Shown here one piece after another: positions 1 to 12,049 of a DNA stretch of 64,000 nt (position 1 is its first letter; every line of letters begins with the position of its first letter). The notes beneath the pieces were generated by a model that was not told the origin of the DNA, made no database searches, and saw only the letters and a program-made list of their open reading frames with translations. Source of the DNA: Paraconiothyrium sp. Pb-2020 (lineage: Eukaryota > Ascomycota > Dothideomycetes > Pleosporales > Didymosphaeriaceae); NCBI GenBank assembly GCA_022419385.1, contig JAJUBI010000001.1:3534001-3598000 (forward strand), read 5' to 3'. A program made the position numbers and the translations under genes.

Positions 1-1
1 T

Positions 2-2152
2 GGGCGGCGATTTGGAAACTGGTGGTCGACTAAAACGGAAGATGCTGACTTTCTAGATCTTCTAGATATTGACGAGATGGTATTCATGACCCGTGGTGGC
101 CTGTTCGACAGACTATATTTCAACAGACGATGGGGCGCGACGCTTCACATTTTAGCCAACGGAACACCCCAGCAATTCCCGCTAGCACCAGATACAAGCC
201 AAAAGCTTTTGGGGACACTCTCCGTTTTCACAGCTTCGATGCTCTGCATGGTCGCAGTGTTAGAGGAGTTCTCAAGTTCGCAACATCTTCTCATAACGAC
301 GAAAGCGGTTATGGACAAATTGCTAAGAATGCATGAAGAAGGCGGAGACATCGTTGCATCGCAGCTCAAAATTCGTATCAATGCATGGCGATCTGCGGCT
401 AGAGCTCGTGGCCTGACTTTCTTGCGTCGAGAAAAAAGGTCCTGGCTGATTAAGCATGGTGCCGTTCAAGGGTTTCTGATTTCTTACGAAGAATGTAATG
501 AAGTAGCGAAATTCTTGTACGTCTCAACTTGAACAGTAGTAGATTTAACTTCATACTGACTCGTGCAGTCATTGGCTGTTCGCTGGCGAAACTACAATGC
601 ACTACACAAACTCATCCGATGTCCTTGGCATGGCCATCTGTTTGACGCACCTTGGGTTGACACTCTGAATATTGAGGGGTGCGCTCAGGCCAGGAGTTTC
701 GAATCAAATCTTTCTCTGGTATACACAGATCAAGTACTTATTCCGCAGGAAGGATCGTCCAGCCTTGCTTGTAGGCACAAGGACAACTGTCAACGCTCAA
801 CTCCTGTTTTACTTATGCATCCTGAAGAATGCGTATCCAACTTCCCAGTCGACATACAAACCACCACGAAGTGTCGTAATGCGTGGAGATCAGGAGCTGA
901 AGTGGCAAGATTGATTCGATTAGAGGTCTCCAAGGAACCTGTTAAACCACCAACACTTGATTTTCCCGGAGGAGCTGACAAATCCGTGCTTCGAGATCTG
1001 GAATACGTTTTTGTGAAAGGTGGAAGCCCCCTCCAGATACGCGGAAACGATCAGTTGTACGAGTACTTGCAAAGCTACGTCCTACATATCAACCAGGAGA
1101 CTTTTGACGCATACTGCAAACACATGGACTTTGTACCTTGTGAGGCTCTGGACTGGCTATCTACGTTCTTACAGCAAACATTTTACGACCCAGGACTCAA
1201 TGAATCTCAAATGAAAGCTGCTGCCTTTTCAGTTCATCGAGCTTTTTTCATGGGTTATTTCTACTCCGTTCTACTAGAGCTTGTCGACGTCGATGGTCTC
1301 GAAATACCAACAGTCGATGGCATGTGGGGATATGGGAACCCACAGTGCCTGCAAAGCCTATCTTCTTTAAGCAAAAGCGTCAAAGGAAAGGGCTGCATAC
1401 CATGGGAACTGCTGCTCGAAACACTCGCTAGACCTCTACTTAGCTACGACAAAATTATTCCACGATTGGCCAACAGCGATGCAGAGTATTGCGTAGGCAT
1501 ATGCGGAAGCCGGACATTTCTCTGCAACAGTCTCATCAAGCCCTGTCTTACACCTCAGCAGATTGGTCGGTTCTCACTTATAGATGTGGATACGAGTAAC
1601 ATCCCGAACGGTGACTTGGGTGTGATCCGTCCATGCACTGATACCTTCACCTGGTTCGAGGAGAAGGGACGTTCAAACCTTGACAGACCAGCTGAACGAC
1701 CTTTGAAAGTACGAGGTTCTGATGAAGACTTTACAAAGCATATTGAGGCAGATTGGGAGGGCAATCCTCAACGGCTCTCTATGGTAATACGGTACAAAGG
1801 GAAACGGGTTGATGTAATCAATCCTGCCAAGGCTGACCTCCTATTCTGTGGACTCTATATACCGCCTTTGGGCATTGAAGTAACTGAAAAGATATCTGAA
1901 GGATTCGGAGTCTATGCAGAAGATTTTTTAACGGGTAATACGTATGTACGTCCAGCACACGCGGAGCGTCCCTTGCCGTTGATTGTGCAGGCACAAAACC
2001 GTCCGAATATGACATGGGCTACAGTAGGGATTTACAAATGGTTGGTGAAAGCTGTGGCGAGTGATAGTGTCATTGAGGCAATGAACGGTCTCACACAGAA
2101 GGAATACTGGGATGAATACGGCGTTTTAATAGCCAGTTGTTCAGTGAAATAG
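2..2152 (+). CDS. Unknown fungal protein, 3' part (5' end outside window)
   Basis: The reading frame is open to the left edge and is continued by a second exon, so only the C-terminal ~690 residues are visible. Exon 1 has a GTACGT at 517 and a GTCTCA at 521. Only a donor at 521 joins in phase to the acceptor TCGTGCAG ending at 568, giving a ~48-nt intron with a CTGAC branch site just before it. The protein is soluble-looking, with no transmembrane helix, signal or repeat that I recognise. The end has a hydrophobic beta-rich stretch and Trp/Tyr-rich segments. I do not recognise the family. It could be one of the large uncharacterised fungal proteins that sit near HET-type genes. The stop at 2150-2152 is followed by AT-rich non-coding DNA. 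The exon join is inferred; the coding nature is clear from the long open frames. Confidence 0.7.
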
Positions 2153-2199
2153 ACAATTTACGGCCTAATGCTACTAACCATGCTTTCAGGTTCTTTAGT

Positions 2200-2670
2200 A
2201 ATGCCAATGACGTGCCGCACGCAAAGGCTTGCTAGCCACTGAACCTATTCCACTAATCTTAGCCACACAGTACCAAAACTTCAGAAGAACTGTAGGGTCA
2301 AAACAAGAAGCCAACCGGGAGATGACCACCCACCTAGCCAAACAATACACAGCGGTCTTCAGTATCTCTTATACCTCAAATGATTCAACCCCATATATCC
2401 TACCCACTCTCCAGCCTAATACTCACGCCCAACCTCACGCTCTCTCTACTCAAAGGCGCAGCTTGCGTACTAAGCGCGAAGCTATAAAAGGCACACTCCT
2501 CCTCTTTATTAGTGTATAACCTAACATAGTCCTTATCTCTAATTCCTCTGAACTATTTAGACTTGACTAGTTTCAACCAGCAGAACTAATAGTCAGACCG
2601 AGCACCAAAACACGCCTAGCCTCACACTCATATAGCATCTCTGCACAATATTTGCACTGCAGACGAACCG
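2200..2670. repeat. Copy A of a diverged dispersed repeat
   Basis: This gene-free stretch resembles the stretch at about 12,060-12,450. Shared blocks in the same order include ATTCAACCCCATAT (in the other copy ATTTAACCCCATAT), CTCCAGCCTAATAC/CTCCAGCCTAGTAC, CAACCTCACGCTCT followed by CTCAAA and GCAG, and an ACCGAGCACCAAAACA/ACCAAAGCACCAACAA block followed by CTCA. Identity is only moderate, and many of the differences are C/T transitions. No open frame in it looks protein-like. It is probably an old non-coding transposon fragment or a solo LTR; I see no clear terminal repeats. Confidence 0.5.
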
Positions 2671-2820
2671 GAGATGTGCAGACTAGTAGATATATCTTCA
2701 CTAGACTTAGCCTACGTAATGAAGAATATGTATGAAAAATACGCTACTCGAGATGTTTTAATACCAAGAAATCTTAATCCTCAAACTGAAATTAGCCCCT
2801 ACTCTAGTTACCGGCCCAAA

Positions 2821-4350
2821 TTAGGCTTCTATATTAATACATGTATTCTCGAGTGCCTTTAGCTCTTGGTATGCTTCGTTTTGGCCACAACGTTTGGCAA
2901 GTTCAGCTGCTGTCTCCCCGTACCCATTCTTAGCGTACAAAGGGACACCGCATTGGACCAAGGTCTTAACCATAGCCACATGGTTGTTATTAGAAGCGAT
3001 ATGTCAAGCTGTTGCGCCCTTGAGGTTTCCAGGCCATTCTGCCGTCGCATGAATATTTGGCCTCCTCGCAATGATGAACTCTACAAATTCAACATGGCCT
3101 CCCCAAACAGCTTCAAGTAGGGCGGTCATTCTTCCTGATTTCCTGGCTTCGATATTTGCGCCGGCTTGAAGAAGCATATCTGCAATCTGGATATTTCCCA
3201 GATGCGCCCAGTACATCAGTGCAGTGAATTCGCCCTCTCTTTCATGTTCTGTCTCTGCACCGCTTTGCAAAAGCAGGTCGACGCACTTCGGATCCTCATT
3301 GGAGATCGCAGCTAAAAGAGCGGTAAACCCTAGATTAGTCGTCGCGTGTATGTCTGCTCCGCGAGCAAGTAGGAGATCTACAGTCTCAAGATGCCCATTT
3401 TGCGATGCAAGCACTAACGGGGTGCTTTCATGAGTTATTTTATCATCGAGATCTATGAGGGGACTGGATTCTTTGCGGAGTGGCTGTAGTCGGAAGCCGA
3501 GCATGCTTCCGGCATCTAGGAGCAGACCTACAGCTGATGTGAAACCAAGAATAGCCGCGAGCATTAGTGGAGTGATTACCTCTCTGGAGTAAGCATCTAT
3601 CGTCGGATTTTCTGCAAAAATAACCTCCACGGCTTTTATCGAGCTGCTACGGACTGCTGCATGCAAGAGCGTCTCGTGGTGTACGAAAGGATGGACATAG
3701 TTGATGGACACTCCGTCCTGTAGCAACAAGTTGATGGAACTGAGGTCCCCGTTGCGAGCAGCATTGTACAAGCTCGCCCCATAGATGCTTGGATCTGCGA
3801 GTGAAGACCGTATCTCTTTGCGCAATCTGACGAAGGCTCTTTCGCGCTCTTCTCCATATACTAGAGGCATTGTGATGTCAAGTAGCCCGAGAAGAGAGTA
3901 TGCAGCGTCCTCTCCTCGTCTCGTAGAGCGACCTGTAGCCCACTCCATTCTCTCTGTGACGCTAAAGCTTTGAAGTGCCGTACCCTGGAGTGCCTTGATT
4001 GGAATACCAGTGATGTTGTGTAACCGTTGACACAATGAAGCCTTGCTGCCGATAGGACTGCCATGTGCATCGAAGAAGCGTACATTTGGTGGTGCGATCA
4101 ATCCTTGCAGAGTCCAGCAACGTGTGAACTAGTGACTTGTCGAGAATTGTGTGTTGACATCCTTCGCAAACACATCGGCTATATAAACATAGCATATAGT
4201 GAAAGCCGCATACTACCTGAACATGGAATTGACAGCTTCAGAGAGCTCTGCACTACTAATCTTATCAATGCAAACTCAACCTAAACTTGCGACAATATTG
4301 ACTTTGTTTTACCGTTTACGTGACCTGTAATTTTCACTATTTAGCTTATT
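2821..4350 (-). pseudogene. Dead HET-domain/ankyrin-repeat gene
   Basis: An uninterrupted frame from 4101 down to 3004 encodes the end of a HET domain (LIAPPNV, then the ITGIP..ALQG and EDAAYSLLGLLDI..PLVYGE motifs) and about six ankyrin repeats. Upstream, the rest of the HET domain is still readable (CIDK, SAELSEAVNSMFR, CYVYIADV, FTRCWTLQGLIAPP). It is broken by TAG codons at 4129-4131, 4213-4215 and 4281-4283 and by a frameshift near 4275. At least the first two TAGs sit where the family has Trp. Downstream, a TGA at 3004-3006 interrupts the last ankyrin repeat, which continues in frame (HIASNNNHVAMVKTLV) to a stop at 2821. Intact relatives trigger heterokaryon incompatibility or cell death. 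This copy cannot make a full HET domain; a truncated ankyrin protein starting at 4101 remains possible. Confidence 0.85.
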
Positions 4351-4359
4351 TTTTAGATC

Positions 4360-4900
4360 GTTTATGATCCCTTCCTCCAATATTTGGAACCACCTATTTT
4401 TAGAAACTTTGGTGGACGCACATCCCTGTGATCAGAATGCTTAGTGTAACGGGACTCGGTCAAGCGTGAGCTGGACTAGCCTCGTTGGGTTTGTTGAGCA
4501 ATGAGGGCCGTATGCGTGGTATGTCATGTAATGGGCTGAGTACTCGATGAGCTGAAATGCCAAGTATGAAAGATAAATTCGATAAGGGTCCGGAGATCCC
4601 TCTAGGGCCTTTTTTATACTGCTCCGGGCCCTGGAGCAGTGCGCGCACGTAACACCTTTGTTCCGTTAAGCAAGATCCACGGGTCTCCAGGCCCACGGAC
4701 TTGCTCCCCAGGCCCAGCCTGTTTACATGTCACGTGTTAGGGCGAACGTCAATCAATCACTTGCTGTATGATGATTATTTTAGGAGGCTTGCCAATTAGC
4801 TATGGAGATAATGGTCTGACATGCGCATACTAGCGCTGAGCCGCCTTGACGAAGGGTTGATTGATGCACCTAGAACGTCATGTAACGTGCTGTGCGAATC
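4360..4900. other. Intergenic, no gene seen
   Basis: This is AT-rich to mixed sequence between the HET-ankyrin pseudogene and the end of the MLKL-like gene. The only structure I noticed is a short near-palindrome around 4618-4638, with CTGCTCC and GGAGCAG arms around a GGGCCCT centre, sitting in a purine/pyrimidine-skewed stretch. No tRNA or convincing frame is present. Confidence 0.5.
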
Positions 4901-4903
4901 CGA

Positions 4904-6875
4904 TTATAAACTTTTCAGCGCCGCGACCTGATGACACTTGATCGCGTAAATATCGCTAAGACAGCTGTGTACGTGGTGCAGATCATACGCCGCTCTTTTG
5001 ACGCCGCCTTGAAAAGCGAATTCAAGATGTACAACTGCTCCACGAGCACGTATTTCTGGACATTAGTCAGTATGTGGTGTCGCACGGCCGGGTTTAAACA
5101 GATATCTCAACACATACCTTTTTCTCTGAGCTCCTCTGAGACTGCGACAAAATCGCCTGGCACTTCATCGTCCAAACCTATATGTCCTCTCCACATAGCG
5201 GAACCGCGAAGGTACGCCGCTATCATGTCTCCCGCGTCAGCAAGCGTGCATAGAGCAGAGTAGTCTTCTGCAGATAGTTTTTTATCCATATCTTTAGACT
5301 TAATGATAATGTCCGCTCTTTCTTTGACCGCATCTCCAATAATCGATGACGTGCCGTTAGAGTTGCTGTTAGAGTCTATTGCCAGCATTGTCATGCTTTC
5401 CAGAAGCGAACTCACCACTTCTGTTGCTGAGGGTCGAATGGTTGGACGTCTGTTGCAGCACCAATTCACAAGGTGACTGATGGATTTCAATGGATCGGGA
5501 TCCTGGTTTTCGTTGGACCAAAGGACATCACCCTGGGACGTCCGATTACGGACAGCCGCCGCATCCGAACTTGATCCGTCGATAACCTCGTCAGCCAGGG
5601 CAAACGGAGGAGATCCAGTCGCGCATTGCCAGATGAATATTCCCAAACTCCAGATATCAGTGTAAATGTTGTGCTGCTTCTTGGGCATGGTCAGAATCTC
5701 GGGAGCTTCGTAGCGGATGTCGTATTTCCCTCCAGTAGTGCGCTCCTTGAATAAGCGAGCACTCTCCAGATTTGTCAAGTACGGAGTGATGGTGCCGTCA
5801 GTAGATTCTAAAATGACTGTGGAGTCAGATAGGCGTTTGACTAAGATCTCGACAGAATGAAGATACTCCATTGTCTTTGCGACCTCGTGTGCGACGCTCA
5901 GTCTCTGGGGCAGCGATTCTGGCCATGTCCCGTCTTTGATGGCTTGCGCAAGAGTAGGTATACCACGTAGATCCTTCATCACGGTCCATCGGCTTCCGGG
6001 GCGTTCTACAATGCCATAAAAGGGATGCACGCCGGCGTTCGCAGAAATATGTGAGTAAATGAGAACGTGGCGTGGTCCTTGCTCGTACTTCATAATAGAC
6101 TCATTAACCGGTTCGCATAGCACTTTTACTGAACCATCCGGCAGATTGTGTGTCATAAACTCGCCACTTAGCAGAGTATCATCCAGAGAGTCTTTGGCCA
6201 ACGTAAGGCGGGGATCATCGTCCCGAAAGTCTACTTGGAGCTTCGGGGTATCCGCTTCCTTCAAAACTTGCATCATCTCGTCTAGGATCGTTGACTGACT
6301 CCGCACCTGCTTCATGAGCTCCGTGGTATCCCTTCTCTGGATTTCCTCGCTTCGATCGAGATCGGTCATAAGACCAAGTAGGTCGGACCTTGCCAATGTC
6401 TCATCAGATTGTCAGCCCTTTATTCCATGGACTTCAAGATGGTAGTGCACACCGTTGTCCCAACAGAAAGTATCAACACCCACGTCGCTAGCTCCTGTAT
6501 CATACCCGGCAGACGTTTCTTCCACATCACCTCCCAAAATCGCTGCAAGAAGTTCGCATCCTTACACCACATCACGAAACGCAATAGATGCTCTACAACT
6601 TCCCGCAGCTTCTTCTCACCTTCAACATTCTGCAATGTCTGCTTGTTCTTATCCAGAACCCTCTTCACAGCTTCCGCATGATTTCGTACTACCTCGCATT
6701 CTCTTTTCAGCCTTCGCGCTTCTCGCGCTGTACGAATGATCAGGCTGAGCAGTTCGGCTGTCGTAACGGAACTTTGATACACAGAGAGGCCTAGGTCGGG
6801 CGTCATAGTTTGTGGTTTCCGGGAGCGAAAATCAAGACATAACGTGGAACGGCGATATCTAGGCACAAACGTCAT
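4904..6875 (-). CDS. MLKL-like protein: N-terminal helical bundle plus pseudokinase and Sel1-like tail
   Basis: Three exons: 6453-6875, 5118-6399 and 4904-5055. The introns are 53 nt (GTGTGC..GATGAG) and 62 nt (GTATGT..TCCAG), and phases match throughout, giving 618 aa. Met24 (6806) is an equally plausible start. Residues ~30-140 form an all-helical, Arg/Lys/Glu-rich bundle resembling the MLKL/HeLo-like four-helix domain. A linker helix (~145-190) follows, then a kinase-like fold (~240-480). In that fold the APE motif (RYEAPEIL) and the DIWSLGIFIW helix are kept, but the HRD loop reads VKRLSDSTVIL and the DFG position reads TNLESAR, so catalysis is very unlikely. The last ~90 residues (LADAGDMIAAYLRGSAMWRG..) resemble Sel1-type helices. 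In the family, such bundles permeabilise membranes once released by the pseudokinase. That role here is inferred. It is divergent from the kinase gene at 7080. Confidence 0.78.
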
Positions 6876-7079
6876 ATAGTTGCCAAAAGTAGCGTACCTT
6901 TATTTGGGTTGGTTCACGTGAGGCTGGGTGAGGGGTACATATGCATATTGTCAGCTGAGCTTTATAAACACAGCCACAAAGTTTCAGCCTTGTCTCGGCG
7001 AAAAAGTCGACTCGAATTTCTTCTGGTGAAACTGTTGGGACTGCTGCTATCTCGTCCCTCTCATCACTTAGAGGATGAA
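6876..7079. promoter_or_regulatory. Shared divergent promoter of the pseudokinase/kinase pair
   Basis: The two genes are transcribed away from each other from about 200 bp. TTTATAAA at 6961-6968 lies ~110 nt upstream of the ATG at 7080 and could be the TATA element of the plus-strand gene. An AATAAA-like A/T stretch near 6900 could serve the minus-strand gene. CACGTG lies at 6915-6920. Motifs were seen by eye; function is not shown. Confidence 0.4.
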
Positions 7080-9943
7080 ATGGACGCGCATACGGAAAGT
7101 CGAGATGAGCGTGCGGAAAAGTCGGATCCAGTACCGTTCTATGTCCCTCTGATGCCTTTCGAGAACGCTCTTCTATCCCAGCTTCAAACCTGGATCGACC
7201 GAGAAAAATACGCTACATACAATGGAGAACGTTATCCAGTGCCAATAGTTTTCGAGGAATGGGAGTGGGCTAAGAGCATTCGGAAGTCTTTGATGTATGA
7301 CCTTGCTCACGACTCTGAGGAATTCACGAGAGATTATGGAAGAGACCGTGCTGTGGGTCTAAAGTCTCTGCTCCACGAATTCACCACCTATGGAAAAGGC
7401 TCTGGCGTTGCTCGAGTAAAGCAACTGAGCAGCACCAACGAACGCTTTCTTTCTGACCTGGGCGACCGGGCTATTGAAGATGTTGTGATACAGGCGTGGC
7501 CGGAAGACCTTGCGTGTTGGCAGACAATTTCCATAATGTGGCAGCACTGCGGCCAGTATTGGAGTTTCGATGGATGGGGCTCCAGCGAAGGCTTTTTCAT
7601 ACTCGAATTAATCCGGAAGTTCACCATCCAGTGGAAACGGCCAAGTAATATGGACTCCATTGATCGAATCTTGATTCGAAATCCTCAATTTGAAATGGCT
7701 TACAATACTAAATGGATATGCAAGGACTCTGATCCGCGCGAAGATGCCGCAGATGATAGGCTACGCTTCGAATTCAAAGAATGTCACATAACAAAGAAAC
7801 CTGATCCCAAAACGATACCTAAGGTGTGCTCGACACGGCTTTGATACGATGGTCTTGACTGATATTCAAAAGTGGGATAACAACATGTCCAAAACCGAAG
7901 ATAGGGAACTCACGGATGAATACTTGGTGCGTGCTTCGCGGATATTGTAAAATGAGTCTCTAAAACCCCCTTCAGAGGCATATGTTGAGAGTTCTTGGAC
8001 GAGAATACCCGATAAAAGATCCAAGAAGCTATGTGCATTACATTCCTTGGTCAGAGTTAACCAGTGTAACCGACGAGGAATTGCAACGCTCTGGAACCAG
8101 CCTTGACGTCCCGTTCCTTGACAGGCCAACAGCTTCCTCTTGGGTTGTCTGGGAGCCTCCATTCGCCGATTTTGCTTGGATTCAACACCTACATAGCGAA
8201 GATGAAGTGTACCAGTATCATGTCGTCCAGAATTGGCCTTTACCTGGCCACTATATGAGCCGTAAGCCTGACAAAGTGATTTTTGGAGTGCGTCAGCTAG
8301 ACAAGACCAATTTCATCGCCGACTTGAGAGACTACTGGAAAGCATGGGTAAGTCGAATCTGCTCATTGGATACCTGCTGCTTATATCTTTTGGCAAGAAC
8401 GATTGTGCCATCACCGTTGACAATGTTACTGGTCACGTGCTCCTGCTTGAAACGGTTCCCGGCATGCGGTATCGGAGTCGAAGGGAACATCAGGACGAGA
8501 GTGCTGCCAGGCAGTACTTTCGTAACGTTGTGGAGGCTCACGCAAACGGCTCATTGGATCAACCTATCCTGGCTGATCTCATGGACATCGACGCAATGCA
8601 AATCCTTCAATTTCAAAATTCGCTCCGGCTTATAACAGAAGATGAGATTTCTAGCATAGATTGGACTAATCCACTGGGAGTTGGTCAGAATGGAAGGGTG
8701 TTCAAGGCCACGTGGAGAATCCCACGTGGGATACTGGTGAGGCCGTCAGATGAGAAAGAAGTCCTAGATGTAGTCTTGAAAGAGGTTCTACCTCGTGGAC
8801 TATCTGCAGAAGTGACCTTGAAGAAGTTTCTGAAAGAGGTGTGTGAATTAGTCTATTTCGACGCTTTCAATGCCTGTTATGAATTAAAAGCTGACCGTTT
8901 CAAGCTTTATCTCACTTATATAAGCCTAGGAGCAAAGCCGACAGGCTGTGTAAGATTTTTAGGCGTTGCTCGCCTATCTGGAACTGAACAAGAAGCTAAA
9001 TGCCGCTCTTCAATCGAAAAGGACAAATTCTTCCTCGTCTTCGAACGCGCAACAGAGCGCAGCTTTCTACGGTTTCTGGAGGACAAACTTGAGTCTGAAC
9101 CTTTTTTCCAAGCCTGGTACACCATTATTGACGCGATTACGTGCGTCGCATCTGGGCTGGACACGCTTCATAAACATAATGTCCTGCATCGGTACGCTTC
9201 TTTGGGCTGTTACGCTGCACTCGTTGTTATCCTACTCTGATGCTTACTTTCGGTACAATAGAGACCTCCACGATGAGAACGTTTTAGTCACCCTTCGAGA
9301 ATTTCCTGATGACCCCAATTACCCATTCGAATACTGCTATATGCTCTCAGACATTGGTGAAGGCAAAATGCTCCATCCCTCTAGCGCCAACCCAGAAGAA
9401 GCTGAAGATCACTACGCAAGCTACGGAAACCCGCTATACCGCGCGCCAGAAGTGACTGGACCCTCAGGATGGACTAAAGCCGCAGACGTGTGGGCTTTCG
9501 GGATCATATGTCTCAAGTTGCTCGAGATGCGACGCCTTATTGACCGCGACTGTAAGAAAACCCCAGCTAGGGTCATCGATGCTGCGCAGGAGCAGCATCC
9601 AGGCAAGAACTTCTCACATTCGTCTGGCGACGTAGGATTTATTGTCCCGTTGTCATTAAAGCGCGTCTTGGAGCCCTGCTTCAGACATGATCCCAATGAG
9701 CGACCGGATGTGCATACTGTAGCTGTCGGCATAGATGACGTAACTCTGGAGTTCTTTTCCGAAGACAAGGCACAGTCGGAGGATAATACAAGCGTTCGAT
9801 GGACCTATTGGAATTGGAAAGAGACAAAAGCGGCGGGATTGAAGGGCAAAGGACTTGCCACAAGTGGATGGAATGGTGATCTTGATTCGACCTTGGATGA
9901 CATGGGGCAGCTGACTCTGGATGACGTCCTTTGTCTGGATTGA
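7080..9943 (+). CDS. Protein kinase with large unknown N-terminal region
   Basis: Five exons fit in phase: 7080-7823, 7873-7926, 7976-8347, 8398-9191 and 9262-9943 (introns of 49, 49, 50 and 70 nt), giving ~881 aa. An upstream ATG at 6909 is in frame, but the TATA-like box at 6961 favours 7080. Residues 1-470 match nothing I recognise and are rich in Trp and acidic residues. The kinase domain (~475-800) has a glycine loop LGVGQNGRVF, a VVLKE lysine strand, LHRDLHDENV split by the last intron, a DIG in place of DFG (LSDIGEG), YRAPEV for APE, and DVWAFGIICLKLL. It therefore looks catalytically competent. A ~90-residue C-terminal tail follows. The divergent neighbour encodes an MLKL-like pseudokinase, so a kinase-substrate pair analogous to RIPK3-MLKL is an attractive inference. 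It could equally be an ordinary orphan fungal kinase. Confidence 0.82.
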
Positions 9944-11660
9944 GAGGATAGTATGAGTAGTGATTAAGGATCATTTGGATTGCACCCGTACCGTCCCACT
10001 TTATGGAACAAAGCGAAAGTGCTTGGTAGGTTCCGTGCCGGCTTTTGTTTTTGTGTTTGTAGCTTTACTTCTGGCGAGCCAATCAACGTCGCTGACTGCT
10101 GGCGCGAGGCCAATCCAGTCTGGTCTCATCGTGTGTGAACCCCTGCCAAAGTGAAGGATTCGGCGGTCAGGATACGGAAAATTACACTCTCCGCTTAAGC
10201 TGTCACTCCGCTCGCTACCGGAAATGTAGGCTGTTTTTTGGGGATGCATACGGAAAGCAACACATAGGTAATCCACGGAAGATAGTGGCCCGAAAATAGG
10301 ACCAGTCAATCCTGACGCCTCACATCCCTTCGAGCTAATTGGGGCTGATTTTCAGACCCCATGCTGCTCAGGGAGGAAATTAGGCACAATTACACTAGCT
10401 TATATTAGCTTGGGTTCACTTAGCCACGATATATGGGGTGCATGATTCCTGTTATACAAGATGGAAATATAAATACCTTTGTATTGAAAAGCTATATACA
10501 TCCTGCCGCCATTTTCGGCGGCATATGCCACCCTTTTGGTAGGGTATTGTCGGCAGTGGTGAGCCAGTATAGTGCAACAGGTGTCAACCCAAAAATATTC
10601 TATACCATCCTTTCTGGTTTGGCTCATGCAGAAATCTCACTTTTCAAAGCCAGGCTTTGCACAGCCAGTTCCAGTTGTAACGTCCTGAAAAGTGACCTCC
10701 TCATGGTCAGCTCTCCAAGTGTGTGAGAGAATGGCGAAGGGGGGTATCTTGTCCCCCTCATGAATAGACAGGGCGGGTTGACCAGCGCCTGTTCTATGCA
10801 ATAAACGCATTGTCGAAGCGAAGTTGTTGAAGTCGTTTTAAAAGTGGGCCGTTAGTGATCATGACAGTCGGCAAGATGGTTGACAGTGAGGTTTGTTCGA
10901 ACCGAAGGTGCGTATTTGATTTTAGCACAATATCTGGAGCTATTATCTGTTGTGTCACAAACGCCCTGCTCTACCCCGCTACATCTCGAGCCTTGGCATT
11001 AGGCTGATCAACTAAGCGCCTTCTCACTGTCGCGGGTTTTCACAAACAAGTGGCCTTCCTGGAAGGCATACGCTAAATTAACCGCGGTTCTGTGTATTAT
11101 CTTCAAACCCTTCTGAGCGACTGTCTCTGGCCACATTGCATAGCCACTTTGCACTGCCTCTTTAAAGAGCTCATAAGTCTCAAGTTTATCATTCACTAAC
11201 GCATCGGTAACGGTCTTGTCAGTACAGGATAGCTAATAATGCAGTATAACCGCGTTATTAGCCAGACTATAACACGTAGTAGAACGCGCATCTATGGAAG
11301 AACACCTTGGGAGCTTTTGCTGGCTTTACGACAAAACCCCTAAGCCAGCGTCCCACGCGAACAGAATTTTATACTCGACGGAGAAGATGCGACAGTACCG
11401 GGTTTGGGCTGGACTTCAAGTACGTAAGTCCACCCAATATGGAAGTGAGGCGGGCGATGTAGAGTTTGACTGCAGTGAGTGATCGCTCAGTGCTATCCGT
11501 CAGCTACATCGCGTACTATGGTTCCGTATCACCACTCAACACTTACCAGAACATCAACAAGTCAACACCAAAGCTTTTCTCACGAACGTTACCTAGCAGC
11601 ACGTGATCAAAATGCCGGTAGAGGTGCACCAAAACCTCCTTCTGAGAACCGATTAGAATC
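9944..11660. other. Gene-poor region
   Basis: No gene of normal size is convincing here. A minus-strand open stretch at about 11,008-11,240 (..ELFKEAVQSGYAMWPETVA.., ~75 codons) has protein-like composition but no recognisable family, no clear start and stops on both sides. It may be a relic exon. The remainder is low-information sequence without tRNA-like or terminal-repeat structure that I could detect. Confidence 0.45.
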
Positions 11661-12000
11661 ATGATACTCCCACCACTAACCCTGCCCCCAACTTCACCCG
11701 CACTGGTTCTAAAGCGGGCAATGGTGATCCTACCTCCTACTAAGGTCTAGCTGCTTAGTGGTCCCGATCACCCCTGCTCTCGTTCCGAGATCCTGTCGTA
11801 ATGGCCAATGAAGAGAGCAGCCACTTCTCCTCTCTGCAATTTTGGCCGTTCTAAGCTGGATGAAAGCTCTATATGCTAAGCCGTGATTTCCTAACTCGTT
11901 AACCGGCCCCCCTACACTTCACCCCCACATTGGCAACGGCCGTATAGCCAATGAAGACAGCGCCTTCTTCCCCTCTCTGCACTTTTACACAGTGTAAAGA
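11660..12000. repeat. Internally duplicated non-coding segment
   Basis: A ~45-bp block, GCCAATGAAGAGAGCAGCCA followed by CTTCTCCTCTCTGCA (about 11,800-11,845), recurs as GCCAATGAAGACAGCGCCTT followed by CTTCCCCTCTCTGCA (about 11,947-11,990). CCCCCAACTTCACCC and CTACACTTCACCCCC blocks precede each. This suggests a decayed tandem duplication inside a non-coding repeat. It lies directly upstream of the second dispersed-repeat copy. Confidence 0.45.
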
Positions 12001-12049
12001 ACTCTGGACTACGTTTTTTTATTTTTAGTAATTTCCTAGTCAACTGGAG

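Noticed and set aside
4618..4638. CTGCTCC..GGAGCAG hairpin as a terminator
   Set aside because: Rho-independent terminators do not operate for fungal nuclear genes; a lone 7-bp stem is weak.
10433..10726. 97-codon open frame in the gene-poor region
   Set aside because: No protein-like motif, no promoter, surrounded by frames on both strands.
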